From: Acinetobacter sp. WCHA55 | GTDB lineage: Bacteria; Pseudomonadota; Gammaproteobacteria; Pseudomonadales; Moraxellaceae | Direction of reading: 5' to 3' | NCBI RefSeq assembly: GCF_002165305.2 | Contig: NZ_CP032286.1 | Coordinates: forward strand, 248,001 to 312,000 | DNA length: 64,000 nucleotides | In this document: in pieces, positions 32,986 through 42,681 of the stretch | How positions within the stretch are numbered: the first letter of the stretch is position 1 | Layout: each line of letters opens with the position of its first letter | The notes under the pieces: generated by a model | Seen by the model: the letters and a program-made list of their open reading frames with translations, nothing else | What the model was told of the DNA's origin: nothing | Databases searched by the model: none | Translations under genes and position numbers: made by a program

Positions 32986-34263
32986 TTACACTTGGGCCAA
33001 TGCCTGTTCTAAATCTGCAATCAAATCATCAATATGTTCAATTCCTACAGATAAACGCACCATATCAAGACTTACTCCAGCAGACTTTAATTCAGCTTCA
33101 TTCAGTTGACGATGTGTGGTGGTAGCAGGGTGGCAGGCCAGACTTTTGGCATCGCCAATATTGACCAAGCGAGTGAAGAGTTGTAGGGCGTCAATAAAGC
33201 GGGTACCACCTTCACGGCCATCTTGTACGCCAAAGGATAAAATCGCAGAGGGCTGACCTTTGACATATTTTTGTGCCAAGCCGTGTTGAGGATGATCTTT
33301 CAAGCCTGCATAGTTGACCCATTTCACTTTGGGATGGGCTTGTAAATATTCTGCCACTTTCTGTGCGTTGTAGGTATGACGTTCCATACGTAGGTTTAGC
33401 GTTTCTAAGCCTTGTAGAATCAAAAACACGCTTAAAGGACTAATCGCAGCGCCAGTATTACGCAATGGCACTACGCGGGCACGCGCGATATAAGCAGCTT
33501 CACCTAAGGCTTCAACATAATTCACACCGTGATAACTTGGATCTGGCGTATTTAGCACTTTAAAGCGCTCAGGATAATTGCCCCAAGGGAACTTACCACT
33601 GTCGATAATCGCACCGCCAATCGAGTTGCCATGCCCGCCAATATATTTGGTCAGGGAATGAATCACGATGTCTGCCCCATATTCAAAGGGTTTCAGTAGT
33701 GCAGGCGTTGCAACGGTATTATCGACCACCACAGGGACACCATATTCGTGGGCGATTTTGGCAATCGCTTCTAGGTCAATGATATTGCCGAGTGGATTGC
33801 CAATGGATTCAACAAAGACCAACTTGGTTTTTTCATCAATTAAACCGCGGAGGGCTTCAGGGTCTTGATAATCAAAGAAACGAACTTCAATACCTTGTTT
33901 CGGTAGAGTGTGGGCAAACAGGTTATAAGTGCCACCGTACAAGGTCGATACGGAAGCAATGTTATCACCCGCTTCGGTAATCGTCTGAATCGCATAAGTA
34001 ATGGCTGCCATGCCAGAGGCTAAGGCCAACGCACCAATGCCCCCTTCGAGTGCGGCTAATCGTTGTTCTAGCACCGCAGTGGTCGGGTTCATAATTCGGG
34101 TATAAATATTACCTTGCACTTTCAGGTCAAATAGGTCCGCGCCGTGTTGCGTATTATCAAAGGCATAAGAGGTGGTTTGGTAAATCGGTACGGCCACTGC
34201 TTTGGTGGTGGCTTCGGGGCTATAACCAGCATGGATAGCCAAAGTTTCATCTTTATAGGTCAT
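32986..34263 (-). CDS. metY: O-acetylhomoserine sulfhydrylase / aminocarboxypropyltransferase
   Basis: A 425-aa PLP enzyme of the Cys/Met metabolism family. It joins O-acetylhomoserine with sulfide or methanethiol to give homocysteine or methionine. The start TLAIHAGYSPEATTKAVAVPIYQTTSYAF and the long insert are typical of MetY (about 425-430 aa) rather than MetB or MetZ (about 390). The PLP lysine is in IHSLTKYIGGHGNSIGG and the phosphate-binding glycine loop is ALASGMAAITYA. The two sulfate-binding-protein genes at 40-42 kb also concern sulfur, but are not linked in an operon. Confidence 0.94.
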   Translation of the reverse strand: MTYKDETLAIHAGYSPEATTKAVAVPIYQTTSYAFDNTQHGADLFDLKVQGNIYTRIMNPTTAVLEQRLAALEGGIGALALASGMAAITYAIQTITEAGDNIASVSTLYGGTYNLFAHTLPKQGIEVRFFDYQDPEALRGLIDEKTKLVFVESIGNPLGNIIDLEAIAKIAHEYGVPVVVDNTVATPALLKPFEYGADIVIHSLTKYIGGHGNSIGGAIIDSGKFPWGNYPERFKVLNTPDPSYHGVNYVEALGEAAYIARARVVPLRNTGAAISPLSVFLILQGLETLNLRMERHTYNAQKVAEYLQAHPKVKWVNYAGLKDHPQHGLAQKYVKGQPSAILSFGVQDGREGGTRFIDALQLFTRLVNIGDAKSLACHPATTTHRQLNEAELKSAGVSLDMVRLSVGIEHIDDLIADLEQALAQV

Positions 34264-34559
34264 GGGACTTCATCTGCGTGAGTTAAATATTGCACAGTCT
34301 ACCATCAATGAATATGAGTGAAAGTGTGAAAATAATGAATATTTATCTAAAAAATTCATAAAGATGAATTACGAACAGCTTCTTGTCTGTGGAAAAGTGA
34401 GATAAAAAGGGTGTTTAAAAAATAACCGCACTGAAAGTTGTAACATTGCATTGAAGATCGGTTTAATGCCTTATTTTTTCAGCGCATTCATCGTATAATG
34501 CCCGCAAATATTTTTTCGCTGTTTTGCGATTTTTTGGTTTTTCTATTGAGGAGTCCTAC

Positions 34560-36221
34560 GTGGCCCAATATATTTATACGATGAACCGAGTGTCTAAGAT
34601 GGTTCCGCCGAAGCGCGAAATCTTAAAAGACATCTCTTTGTCATTTTTCCCGGGTGCTAAAATTGGTGTCCTAGGTTTAAACGGTGCAGGTAAGTCAACC
34701 TTGCTTCGTATTATGGCTGGCGTAGACAAAGATTTCTCTGGTGAAGCTCGTGCGCAACCGGGTATCAAAATTGGCTACCTAGAGCAAGAACCACCTTTAG
34801 ATCCAAATAAAGATGTACGTGGTAACGTTGAAGATGGTTTGCGTGAACCACTTGATGCTTTAGCACGTTTGGATGAAGTGTTTGCTGAATATGCGGCTGA
34901 AGATGCTGATTTCGATAAATTAGCGAAAGAGCAAGAAAAATTAGAAGCCATTATCCATTCATGGGATGCACATAACCTTAGCAACCAGATGGATCAAGCT
35001 GCTGCTGCGTTGAACCTTCCAGCTTGGGATGCAGACGTAACACTACTTTCTGGTGGTGAACGCCGTCGTGTAGCACTGTGCCGTTTATTGCTCTCTAAAC
35101 CAGATATGTTACTTCTTGACGAACCGACGAACCATTTGGATGCAGAATCTGTATCTTGGTTAGAGCGCTTCTTGAAAGACTTTGCGGGCACGATTGTGGC
35201 GATTACGCACGACCGTTATTTCTTGGATAACGTCGCTGAATGGATTCTTGAGCTTGACCGCGGTATGGGCATTCCATATCAAGGCAACTATTCTGCTTGG
35301 TTAGAACAAAAGAATGCCCGTTTAGAGCAAGAGCAGAAGCAAGAAGAATCTTTTGCGAAAGCATTGAAAAAAGAACTTGAATGGGTTCGTTCAAATGCGA
35401 AAGGTCAGCAAAAGAAAAACAAAGCGCGTATGGAGCGTTTTGAAGAGCTTAACTCGCGTGAGTTCCAACAACGTAACGAAACTTCAGAAATCTATATTCC
35501 ACCTGGCCCGCGTCTAGGCAATAAAGTGGTTGAAGTTGAAGGCATCAGCAAATCATTTGATGGTCGCGTACTGTACGAAAACTTAAGCTTTACTGTGCCA
35601 CCAACTGCGATTGTGGGTATTGTTGGTCCGAACGGTGCAGGTAAAACCACCTTATTCCGTATGATGACGGGCGAACAGCAGCCTGATACAGGTACGGTGA
35701 CTTTAGGTGAATCGGTTAAAGTGGCGTATGTCGGTCAGATTCGCGATACTTTAGATAACAACAAAACTGTGTGGGAAGAAGTTTCTGGCGGTTTAGATAT
35801 CTTAAGAATTGGCGAATATGAAATTGCATCGCGTGCTTACATCGGTCGTTTCAACTTCAAGGGTCAAGACCAGCAGAAACGTGTAGGTGAGTTGTCAGGT
35901 GGTGAGCGTAACCGTCTACAGTTGGCGAAAATCCTGCAAATGGGCGCGAACGTGATCCTACTGGATGAGCCATCGAACGACTTGGATATTGAAACTTTAC
36001 GTGCATTGGAAGATGCAATTTTAGTCTTCCCAGGTACAGTGATGGTGGTATCGCATGACCGTTGGTTCCTTGACCGTATTGCAACGCATATCTTGTCATT
36101 TGAAAATGAACAACCTGAGTTCTACGAAGGTAACTATGCGGAATATGAAGCATATCGCTTGGCGCGTTTAGGTGAAGATGCAGTACAAAAACGTACTAAA
36201 TACAAAAAGATTGGTGGTTAA
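34560..36221 (+). CDS. ettA: EttA energy-dependent translational throttle (ABC-F ATPase)
   Basis: A soluble ABC-F protein with two ATPase domains and no membrane part, 553 aa, the family's usual length. It binds the ribosomal E site and gates early elongation according to ATP/ADP. Walker A motifs are GLNGAGKSTLL and GPNGAGKTTLF; signatures are LSGGERRRVAL and LSGGERNRLQL; Walker B are MLLLDEPTNHLD and VILLDEPSNDLD. The arm and linker between the domains are present (KKELEWVRSNAKGQQKKNKARM). It starts at a GTG (34560, VAQYIYTMNRVSKMVPP) after GAGGAGT; the frame is open 12 codons further. A TATAAT box lies at 34494-34499. Confidence 0.96.
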   Translation: MAQYIYTMNRVSKMVPPKREILKDISLSFFPGAKIGVLGLNGAGKSTLLRIMAGVDKDFSGEARAQPGIKIGYLEQEPPLDPNKDVRGNVEDGLREPLDALARLDEVFAEYAAEDADFDKLAKEQEKLEAIIHSWDAHNLSNQMDQAAAALNLPAWDADVTLLSGGERRRVALCRLLLSKPDMLLLDEPTNHLDAESVSWLERFLKDFAGTIVAITHDRYFLDNVAEWILELDRGMGIPYQGNYSAWLEQKNARLEQEQKQEESFAKALKKELEWVRSNAKGQQKKNKARMERFEELNSREFQQRNETSEIYIPPGPRLGNKVVEVEGISKSFDGRVLYENLSFTVPPTAIVGIVGPNGAGKTTLFRMMTGEQQPDTGTVTLGESVKVAYVGQIRDTLDNNKTVWEEVSGGLDILRIGEYEIASRAYIGRFNFKGQDQQKRVGELSGGERNRLQLAKILQMGANVILLDEPSNDLDIETLRALEDAILVFPGTVMVVSHDRWFLDRIATHILSFENEQPEFYEGNYAEYEAYRLARLGEDAVQKRTKYKKIGG

Positions 36222-36232
36222 TTTCAACCAAT

Positions 36233-36260
36233 AAAAACCAGCCTTCGGGCTGGTTTTTTT
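36233..36260 (+). terminator. Terminator of ettA
   Basis: AAAAACCAGCC, TTCG, GGCTGGTTTTTTT: a GC-rich stem with a UUCG tetraloop. It also faces the convergent DUF4198 gene. Confidence 0.88.
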
Positions 36261-36278
36261 ATGCTTATTCATTGCCTC

Positions 36279-37082
36279 TTAAGGTGTTTTAGGCGCATTC
36301 ACTTGTAAGCTGATAATGGTGTAATACTGATTTTTAGGTTTTGCTTTGGCATCGACCTTTTCGCTCACTTCAATCAAGTATTGTCCAGCCTGTTCAAAAG
36401 TGAGCGTGGCATTACCTTGTGCATCAACAGGTGTACTTTTCGCTTGCTGCTCAAACTCACCTTGAGCGCGAACCATAAGTTCTGCATGTGCAAGAGCTTT
36501 GCCTGCTTGCATAATTTGTAATTGTACTGGCTGTTGCGCCGTGATTTGGTTTGGATGGGTTTTGAAGTCGACTTGAATTGGGGCTGGTGTTACAGCAACA
36601 GGTGAGGTGCTGTCTTTACTCACATAGCTTTGAATGCTCCATTCGCGAACTGTAGAGATCATGCTTGGCACTTTTCTTTTAAAGTCACTTGGAATGACAT
36701 AGTCACGCTCGCTTAGGGCTGGGACTTTGTCTGCCGCGACATCGGCAAATATTTTCCATTGATGATTATGTTGTACATATTCAATTTGGTATGAGGTTTT
36801 GGCGAAAATGGTATAGGTGCCTTTTTCAGCTAGCTTAAGATCAAATGCGGTTGCAGATTCTAAGTGCTTCTGTGCTTGAATCGTAGTCTGTGTTTGGTTT
36901 GGCTGGAAAACGCTGAATGAAATATCTTTTAGGGCATATTCAGGGTGAAAGGCTTGTTCTGCATAGGCGCTCAATACAGGGACTTGGGTATTTTCGGTGT
37001 GATACGCCAGTGGAGCGACATAGGGTTCATGCGCTTGAGCCACTGAACAGAATAAGAGTGTGCAGAGTAGAGCATTTTTCAT
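36279..37082 (-). CDS. DUF4198 periplasmic protein, probably iron-regulated
   Basis: A 267-aa secreted protein. A signal peptide (MKNALLCTLLFCSVAQA) is cut before HEPYVAPLAY. The body matches DUF4198 proteins: VSAYAEQAFHPEYAL-like start, a KGTYTIFAKTSYQIEYVQ strand, DYVIPSDFKRKVP, and a C-terminal Ig-like part with QGNATLTFEQAGQYLIEVSEKVD. DUF4198 proteins are often encoded beside metal or TonB uptake genes, and their role is not established. Upstream, a box matching the Fur 7-1-7 pattern at 14 of 15 positions covers the -35 element, so iron repression is likely. No TonB receptor is adjacent. Confidence 0.85.
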   Translation of the reverse strand: MKNALLCTLLFCSVAQAHEPYVAPLAYHTENTQVPVLSAYAEQAFHPEYALKDISFSVFQPNQTQTTIQAQKHLESATAFDLKLAEKGTYTIFAKTSYQIEYVQHNHQWKIFADVAADKVPALSERDYVIPSDFKRKVPSMISTVREWSIQSYVSKDSTSPVAVTPAPIQVDFKTHPNQITAQQPVQLQIMQAGKALAHAELMVRAQGEFEQQAKSTPVDAQGNATLTFEQAGQYLIEVSEKVDAKAKPKNQYYTIISLQVNAPKTP

Positions 37083-37123
37083 AGAGACTAGGCCTAAAAA
37101 TATTTCGTAAGATGTGGTTATTG

Positions 37124-37162
37124 ATTATATCGAGAAAAACTTACAGGTGATAATAATTATTA
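37124..37162 (-). promoter_or_regulatory. Promoter with overlapping Fur-like box
   Basis: On the minus strand TTATCA (complement of 37148-37153), 18 bp, TATAAT (complement of 37124-37129). TGATAAT-A-ATTATTA at 37148-37162 matches the Fur pattern TGATAATNATTATCA except for one base and covers the -35 box, the expected position for a repressor. Confidence 0.65.
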
Positions 37163-37180
37163 TTTATTATTTAGGTAGAT

Positions 37181-37208
37181 AAAAAGGGAGCGCATAGACT
37201 CCCTTTTT
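37181..37208 (-). terminator. Terminator after the zinc-ribbon gene
   Basis: AAAAAGGGAG, CGCATAGA, CTCCCTTTTT: a perfect 10-bp stem, read on the minus strand about 24 bp beyond the stop at 37232. Confidence 0.8.
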
Positions 37209-37231
37209 GGATGCGGGTTCTAAGTTAAAAC

Positions 37232-37573
37232 TTAGATTTCCCACTCATGGTCGCATTCACGGCATTTCCATTTTTTCTGAGACTGCATGAAGCCTTGCAT
37301 TGAAATCTTAAAATCTGGAAGATCTCGGTAAAACAAGAAACCCGCAATTACACACACGATAAACACGACAACCGTTGCAATTTGTAGTGTTGAGCCAGCG
37401 CCATCCCCAAATAGCCACATTGCGATGCTAATGAGCACCAAAAGTAATAATACAAAAATGGCTGGAACCAAAAAAACCAGACTTTTAGGCACAACAGGAC
37501 GCGTTGCTGGAGCTCCTGCTTGAGCAACCGGCATAATTTTTGGGCTTTGACATTGAGGACAACGATATTGCAT
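37232..37573 (-). CDS. Zinc-ribbon membrane protein, hypothetical
   Basis: A 113-aa protein from ATG 37573, preceded by GGAG. The frame is open further upstream but reads into the tRNA-side terminator, so I reject the long form. It has an N-terminal CPQCQSPK and a C-terminal CRECDHEW, two CxxC knuckles that may join into one zinc ribbon. Between them are two membrane segments (SLVFLVPAIFVLLLLVLISIAMWLF and IATVVVFIVCVIAGFLFY). Function is unknown; many bacteria have such ribbon-TM proteins. Confidence 0.7.
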   Translation of the reverse strand: MQYRCPQCQSPKIMPVAQAGAPATRPVVPKSLVFLVPAIFVLLLLVLISIAMWLFGDGAGSTLQIATVVVFIVCVIAGFLFYRDLPDFKISMQGFMQSQKKWKCRECDHEWEI

Positions 37574-37671
37574 TACAACTCCAAAATTCGAATCTATGCT
37601 GTATTCTAATCGGATTAAAGCAGAAAGCCAAAAAAGCGTGGTAATGAATTGCTGATAATTTTGAGGCAATA

Positions 37672-37703
37672 AAAAACCCAAGTCATAATGCTTGGGTTTT
37701 TTA
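37672..37703. terminator. Terminator of tRNA-Glu
   Basis: AAAAAACCCAAG, TCATAATG, CTTGGGTTTTTT: a perfect stem with A and T tracts, about 23 bp past the tRNA-Glu 3' end on the minus strand. Confidence 0.85.
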
Positions 37704-37725
37704 CCAGATGTTGCCATCTTAAATA

Positions 37726-37801
37726 TGGCGTCCCTACGGGGATTCGAACCCCGGTTACCGCCGTGAAAGGGCGATGTCCTAGGCCTCTAGACGATAGGGA
37801 C
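37726..37801 (-). tRNA. tRNA-Glu (anticodon TTC)
   Basis: A 76-nt tRNA with encoded CCA. Acceptor GTCCCTA pairs with TAGGGAC; the anticodon loop CTTTCAC gives TTC; the T-arm GGTTCGAATCC is standard. It lies downstream of gltX on the same strand, the enzyme that charges it. Confidence 0.96.
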
Positions 37802-37852
37802 TTATTGAGGCATCACATTGATTGGTTAACACCGTCTCTCTGTGTGAGCGCT

Positions 37853-37881
37853 ATATTAGGGATATAACGCTCATGCGTCAA
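37853..37881 (-). promoter_or_regulatory. Promoter of tRNA-Glu
   Basis: On the minus strand TTGACG (complement of 37876-37881), 17 bp, TAATAT (complement of 37853-37858), followed by an AGCGCTC discriminator. It lies 12-40 bp after the gltX stop, so tRNA-Glu has its own promoter. Confidence 0.8.
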
Positions 37882-37893
37882 CTAAAAAATCAA

Positions 37894-39402
37894 TTAAGCT
37901 TCATCAACTGCGTCATTTTTCGGCAATTTTAGACTTTCATTGAGTTTTTCCCAAACTTTTGCTTCTTTTTTGCTTGGACCACCCACAATTTCAAGGGCAT
38001 GACGTAAGCGCGCGAAAGTTAAGTCAGGGCCGATGGTGACCATAGTTTGCATGACTGGGGTCGAAGCGGTCGAACCTGCAATGGCAATAAAGAAGGCTGG
38101 CATAAAGTCACGGAGCTTAATTTCCATTTGGCTGGCTAAGTCCATCAATGTTTGACTTACAGTGTCATTGTTCCATGTGAACATGCTTTCTAAACGCCAA
38201 ATCGCAAATTGAAGACTTTGACGAACTTGTTCTTCGCTCAGTTTCTTGCTTTCAAATTGTTCTTTGGTCAAGCTTGGGAACTGGTTAAAGTAATGTGCAG
38301 ACCAGTTCACCGCCTCTGAAAGTAAGTTGATACGAGGTTGAATCGCTGCTGCGATGTCTTCGAGCATCTTACGATCGGCTTTCCATGCTAATAAAGTATC
38401 TAACAGTTCAGCAGGGCTTAAGCCTTTGATCCATTGACCATTGAGCCAATTCAGTTTTTCCACATCAAAAATTGGCCCACCGAGGGATACACGTTGAATA
38501 TCAAAGTGTTCAATCATCTCTGCCAATGTGAATTTTTCACGTTCATCTGGCATAGACCAGCCCATACGGCCTAAGTAATTCAACAAAGCTTCAGGCAAGA
38601 CACCAATATTTTTGTAGTAGTTAATAGAGGTTGGGTTCTTACGTTTCGACAGTTTTGATTTGTCTGGGTTACGTAGTAATGGCATATGACCCAAAACAGG
38701 CATTTCCCAACCAAAGTATTGATACAACAACTGATGTTTAGGTGCAGAAGGCAACCATTCTTCACCACGGAAAACGTGGGTAATTTGCATCAAATGGTCA
38801 TCGACCACATTGGCAAGGTGATAGGTTGGCAAACCATCTGTTTTCAGTAAAACTTGCATGTCCACTTGTGCCCAAGGGATTTCTACGTCGCCACGTAGCA
38901 AGTCATTGACTGTACAAATACCATCTTCAGGTACTTTCATTCGAATCACATGTGGCTCACCTGCAGCAAGTCTGCTTTGAACTTCTTCGGCAGATAGTTT
39001 TAAACCACGACCATCATACTTTGGTGTTTCACCACGGGCTTGCTGCTCAGCACGCATTTGATCCAATTCTTCGCTCGTCGCAAAGCAGTAGAACGCATGA
39101 CCTTTTTCAACCAAATCCAGTGCATATTGTTTATAAATATGCATGCGTTCAGACTGGCGATATGGCGCATGTGGCCCTCCAATGTCTGGACCTTCAGACC
39201 AATTCAGTCCTAACCAACGCAATGAATCTAAAATCATTTTTTCCGATTCAGGAGTCGAACGAAGTTGGTCGGTATCTTCAATCCGCAGAATAAATTCACC
39301 ACCATGTTGCTTGGCATAGCATAAGTTGAATAACGCAATATACGCTGTGCCCACATGCGGGAAGCCAGTTGGAGAGGGTGCAATACGAGTACGAACAGTC
39401 AT
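37894..39402 (-). CDS. gltX: Glutamyl-tRNA synthetase
   Basis: A cytosolic class I aminoacyl-tRNA synthetase of 502 aa that charges tRNA-Glu. The HIGH-type motif is in [21 protein letters not shown] (HVGT form) and the KMSKS-type loop is [11 protein letters not shown]. The region [11 protein letters not shown] and the C-terminal helical anticodon-binding domain (ending [17 protein letters not shown]) are present. I chose the ATG at 39402 ([11 protein letters not shown]), the standard N-terminus; a TTG two codons earlier is less likely. It is followed by tRNA-Glu, which has its own promoter. Confidence 0.96.
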   Translation of the reverse strand: MTVRTRIAPSPTGFPHVGTAYIALFNLCYAKQHGGEFILRIEDTDQLRSTPESEKMILDSLRWLGLNWSEGPDIGGPHAPYRQSERMHIYKQYALDLVEKGHAFYCFATSEELDQMRAEQQARGETPKYDGRGLKLSAEEVQSRLAAGEPHVIRMKVPEDGICTVNDLLRGDVEIPWAQVDMQVLLKTDGLPTYHLANVVDDHLMQITHVFRGEEWLPSAPKHQLLYQYFGWEMPVLGHMPLLRNPDKSKLSKRKNPTSINYYKNIGVLPEALLNYLGRMGWSMPDEREKFTLAEMIEHFDIQRVSLGGPIFDVEKLNWLNGQWIKGLSPAELLDTLLAWKADRKMLEDIAAAIQPRINLLSEAVNWSAHYFNQFPSLTKEQFESKKLSEEQVRQSLQFAIWRLESMFTWNNDTVSQTLMDLASQMEIKLRDFMPAFFIAIAGSTASTPVMQTMVTIGPDLTFARLRHALEIVGGPSKKEAKVWEKLNESLKLPKNDAVDEA

Positions 39403-39550
39403 AGCCAATTATGATTCAGAATGTAAATTGAGGTCTATTATAACGAAAAAGCCCAGCCACTTAATGCTTAATTCAACATTCAGTGATCAGGCTTTTATGG
39501 GCAAATGTCATAACTTGAGAGAGGTTATGACGCTATTGCTTGTTTTTAGT

Positions 39551-39835
39551 TTAGAGGAACAATGATTGCACAAAACGGCTAAAGCGCTGGTTTTGTGTAG
39601 CAAAGAAATTTTGTGTCGGTGCAACTTTGATTGATGTCATGATTTTTAAATCACTATCCGTCGTTGTGGTTCGATCACTGCCTTTTTGTTGGCTGAGCGC
39701 TTTTTCAATCAATGATGTTTTCTCTGTAGGCATCGTTGCTTTGTCATTACTTTGAATGGCTGCACTATGTCCCAGTTGGCTAAAACAAGCCAAACCTATA
39801 CTTAACGTAACGGTATGTAAAAATGTTGCTTTCAT
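39551..39835 (-). CDS. Small secreted hypothetical protein
   Basis: A 94-aa protein with a signal peptide (MKATFLHTVTLSIGLACFSQLGHSAA). The mature part is polar: SNDKATMPTEKTSLIEKALSQQ, a Thr/Ser/Asp stretch, then MTSIKVAPTQNFFATQNQRFSRFVQ. I recognise no family. It starts after a strong GGGGGAAAAGGAC ribosome site, much like the small membrane gene at 31657. It is monocistronic between gltX and the sulfate-binding genes. Confidence 0.65.
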   Translation of the reverse strand: MKATFLHTVTLSIGLACFSQLGHSAAIQSNDKATMPTEKTSLIEKALSQQKGSDRTTTTDSDLKIMTSIKVAPTQNFFATQNQRFSRFVQSLFL

Positions 39836-40223
39836 GTCCTTTTCCCCCTCTCAACATGGTATTGGAACAGATTTTTATTAAAGTCGTTGGTAATCTAGTT
39901 TCAAATTAACCGCTTTTACAAATAAAAAAGTAGAACTGTGTCACACAATTTACAAAATTATAAACAAATTTGGGCTAAATTGACACTTAAACATCAAATA
40001 TAAATCATTTGGCTTTTTGTACCAAATAACTGTGGAGATAGCATGGAGATTTTGAGCTTGATCTGTGGAGCATGGATATGGGCTTATCCTTAAAACTGCA
40101 CAAAATAGTCCTTTTAAAGATATCTTTTTATCAGATATAAAAGCCATAATTAATTATAACTATATGATTGTGTTGGTTATTTGTTGTTTATATAGTGGGC
40201 AAATTCAGTTCGAGTATAAAGCA
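39836..40223 (+). other. 388-bp regulatory gap before the first sbp gene
   Basis: The frame of the sbp gene is open back to 40065, but that stretch lacks coding character. CTGTGGAG-ATA-GCATGGA at 40030-40048 and CTGTGGAGCATGGA at 40063-40076 form a direct repeat 33 bp apart, possibly a regulator site. I see no clear promoter. Confidence 0.4.
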
Positions 40224-41222
40224 ATGAAAAAAATATTAGCGACATCTATTTTAGTATTACTTGGGGGCTTTGCAGCCAGTGCTTATGCGGCAAAAGATTT
40301 TTTAAATGTGTCTTATGACCCGACCCGTGAGTTTTATCAAGAATATAACCAAGCCTTTGGACAGTATTGGAAAAGCAAAACTGGGCAGGAGGTCAACTTT
40401 AAACAGTCTCATGGTGGCTCGGGCAAGCAAGCACGTGCCGTTGCAACGGGTCTACAAGCAGATGTGGTGACCTTGGCCTTGGCCAATGATATTGATGAAA
40501 TTGTAAATACTGGACAAATTGATAAAAACTGGCAAAAAGAATTTCCAAATCATTCTGCACCTTATACTTCAACCATTGTTTTTCTAGTGCGTAAAGGTAA
40601 TCCCAAACAAATTAAAGACTGGAATGATTTAACCAAACCGGGGGTTGAGATCATTACCCCTAATCCAAAAACAGGCGGTGCGCCGCGTTGGATCTATTTA
40701 TCAGCTTGGGGGTATGCATTAAAACAACCGGGAGGTAATGATGCTAAAGCCAAAGAATTGGTGAAAAAACTTTATCAAAATGTCAAAGTCCTTGATTCAG
40801 GCGCGCGAGGTTCATTGACTACGTTTGCTGAACGAAGTATAGGTGATGTGTTGTTGTCTTGGGAAAATGAAGCTTTACTGGCGACCCAAGGTCTAGGTAA
40901 AGACAAATACGATATTATTTATCCTTCGATTTCGATTTTAGCGGAACCGTCGGTTGCGATTGTAGACAAAACCGTGGATAAAAATGGCAATCGAAATTTA
41001 GCCAAGGGCTATTTAAATTATCTGTATTCGCCAAAAGGACAAGAGTTGGCGGCGAAGCATTTCTTCCGTCCACGTAATAAACAAGTGGCGAACAAATACC
41101 TTGCACAATTTCCAAAGCAAAAAACCTTTAATATTAATGATGTCTTTGGAGGGTGGGCAAAAGCGCAGAAAACTCACTTTGTCAATGGTGCGATCTTTGA
41201 TCAGATTTATACTGAAAAATAA
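40224..41222 (+). CDS. sbp: Sulfate ABC transporter, substrate-binding protein (copy 1)
   Basis: A 332-aa periplasmic sulfate/thiosulfate-binding protein. The signal peptide ([22 protein letters not shown]) is cut before [16 protein letters not shown]. Binding-site blocks are [53 protein letters not shown] and [21 protein letters not shown] chose ATG 40224 because it gives the signal peptide; the upstream open frame is discarded. Copy 2, at 41475, is about 250 bp downstream and highly similar. The membrane and ATPase genes (cysT, cysW, cysA) are not next to it. Confidence 0.94.
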   Translation: MKKILATSILVLLGGFAASAYAAKDFLNVSYDPTREFYQEYNQAFGQYWKSKTGQEVNFKQSHGGSGKQARAVATGLQADVVTLALANDIDEIVNTGQIDKNWQKEFPNHSAPYTSTIVFLVRKGNPKQIKDWNDLTKPGVEIITPNPKTGGAPRWIYLSAWGYALKQPGGNDAKAKELVKKLYQNVKVLDSGARGSLTTFAERSIGDVLLSWENEALLATQGLGKDKYDIIYPSISILAEPSVAIVDKTVDKNGNRNLAKGYLNYLYSPKGQELAAKHFFRPRNKQVANKYLAQFPKQKTFNINDVFGGWAKAQKTHFVNGAIFDQIYTEK

Positions 41223-41257
41223 ACGTGCTGTGGTTTGATGAGATCACGTTAGGACAT

Positions 41258-41287
41258 AAAAGTGGATATGTGTATATCCACTTTTAT
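41258..41287 (+). terminator. Terminator of sbp copy 1
   Basis: AAAAGTGGATAT, GTGT, ATATCCACTTTT: a perfect 12-bp stem followed by ATTATATTTT. Confidence 0.8.
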
Positions 41288-41474
41288 TATATTTTAAGCA
41301 TAAAAATTTATATAATAGGAATAAGTAAAGTGTTTGCTGTTATTTTAAATAAAAACAATTCATTAAGTCTCAGTGATTCTAAAATAACGAGTATTTAAAA
41401 AACAAAAGTGAATTGCGATTTATGATTTTGTTTCATATATTTAGCATAATTCTTGATATTTAATTGAATACGCC

Positions 41475-42494
41475 ATGAAAACGCATTTGAAATCTCTCTG
41501 GGCTGCTGCCGTAGTGGCAACAGGCCTGACATTCAGTATGACATCAGCTCAAGCGGCTGACCGTACTATGCTCAATGTCTCCTATGATGCAACACGCGAA
41601 TTTTACGATGAGTTCAATAAATCCTTTGGTGCTTATTGGCAAAGTCGTACAGGACAAACGGTCGATTTTAAACAGTCACACGGTGGTTCAGGTAAACAAG
41701 CCCGTTCGGTCGTGGATGGTCTAAAAGGGGATGTGGTGACCTTGGCCTTAGCCAATGATATTGAAGAAATTGTCAAATCAGGTCAAATCCAGCCGGGTTG
41801 GCAAAAAGAGTTCCCAAATAACTCTGCACCTTATACGTCGACCATTGTGTTCATGGTACGCAAAGGCAACCCGAAAAAAATTAAGGACTGGTCTGATTTA
41901 ACCAAACCGGGTGTACAAATTATTACGCCTAATCCTAAAACAGGCGGTCTACCACGTTGGGTGTATCTGTCAGCTTGGGGTTATGCACTGAAACAACCCG
42001 GTGGTAATGAGGCCAAAGCCAAAGAGTTTGTGGGTAAAATGTACCATAATGTGAAAGTTATGGACTCTGCGGCACGGGCGTCTATGACCACCTTTGCAGA
42101 ACGTCGCATTGGTGATGTGTTGTTGACTTGGGAAAATGAAGCCTTAGTGACGCAAAAAACTTTAGGTAAAAATCAATTCGATATTGTTTATCCATCGATC
42201 TCAATTTTAACTGAGCCTTCGGTGGCAATCGTGGATAAGACTGTAGCGAAAAATGGCAACAAGTGGTTAGCGCAGGGTTATATCAACTATCTATATTCAC
42301 CACTCGGTCAGGAAATGGCAGCGAAGCACTTCTATCGTCCGCGTAATGCCACAGTTTTAGAAAAATATAAAGCGCAATTTCCACCGTTAAAAACTTTCAC
42401 CATTGATGAAGTCTTTGGTGGTTGGGCCAATGCCCAAAAGACCCACTTTGTGAATGGGGCGACCTTCGACCAAATCTATAATAGTCGTAAATAA
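41475..42494 (+). CDS. sbp: Sulfate ABC transporter, substrate-binding protein (copy 2)
   Basis: A 339-aa paralogue of the preceding gene. The signal peptide (MKTHLKSLWAAAVVATGLTF...AQA) is cut before ADRTMLNVSYDATREFYDEF. The ligand blocks [56 protein letters not shown] and [20 protein letters not shown] match copy 1 nearly residue for residue. Each copy has its own terminator and an AT-rich upstream gap of about 250-390 bp, so the two could be expressed under different conditions. Signal peptides differ more than mature parts. Confidence 0.94.
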   Translation: MKTHLKSLWAAAVVATGLTFSMTSAQAADRTMLNVSYDATREFYDEFNKSFGAYWQSRTGQTVDFKQSHGGSGKQARSVVDGLKGDVVTLALANDIEEIVKSGQIQPGWQKEFPNNSAPYTSTIVFMVRKGNPKKIKDWSDLTKPGVQIITPNPKTGGLPRWVYLSAWGYALKQPGGNEAKAKEFVGKMYHNVKVMDSAARASMTTFAERRIGDVLLTWENEALVTQKTLGKNQFDIVYPSISILTEPSVAIVDKTVAKNGNKWLAQGYINYLYSPLGQEMAAKHFYRPRNATVLEKYKAQFPPLKTFTIDEVFGGWANAQKTHFVNGATFDQIYNSRK

Positions 42495-42521
42495 TTCAGT
42501 TGATTATTTTAGCTATTGTTT

Positions 42522-42548
42522 AAAAAGCCTCCCTTGGGAGGCTTTTTT
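42522..42548 (+). terminator. Terminator of sbp copy 2
   Basis: AAAAAGCCTCCC, TT, GGGAGGCTTTTTT: a strong GC-rich stem ending in T6. Confidence 0.88.
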
Positions 42549-42681
42549 GATAATGAAAGCCTCTTAAAAACGGTTTTGTCTATGAAAAGTAATATTTCCC
42601 TACAAAAAGTCGTTTGGAGCTTTGTTAAAACAAGGTAATAATGTGCAGTTACATTTTTCCTTCCGATCATATTGAGTCTTT

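Noticed and set aside
40065..40223. N-terminal extension of sbp copy 1
   Set aside because: It would place 53 residues before a clear signal peptide, and the region looks like promoter DNA.
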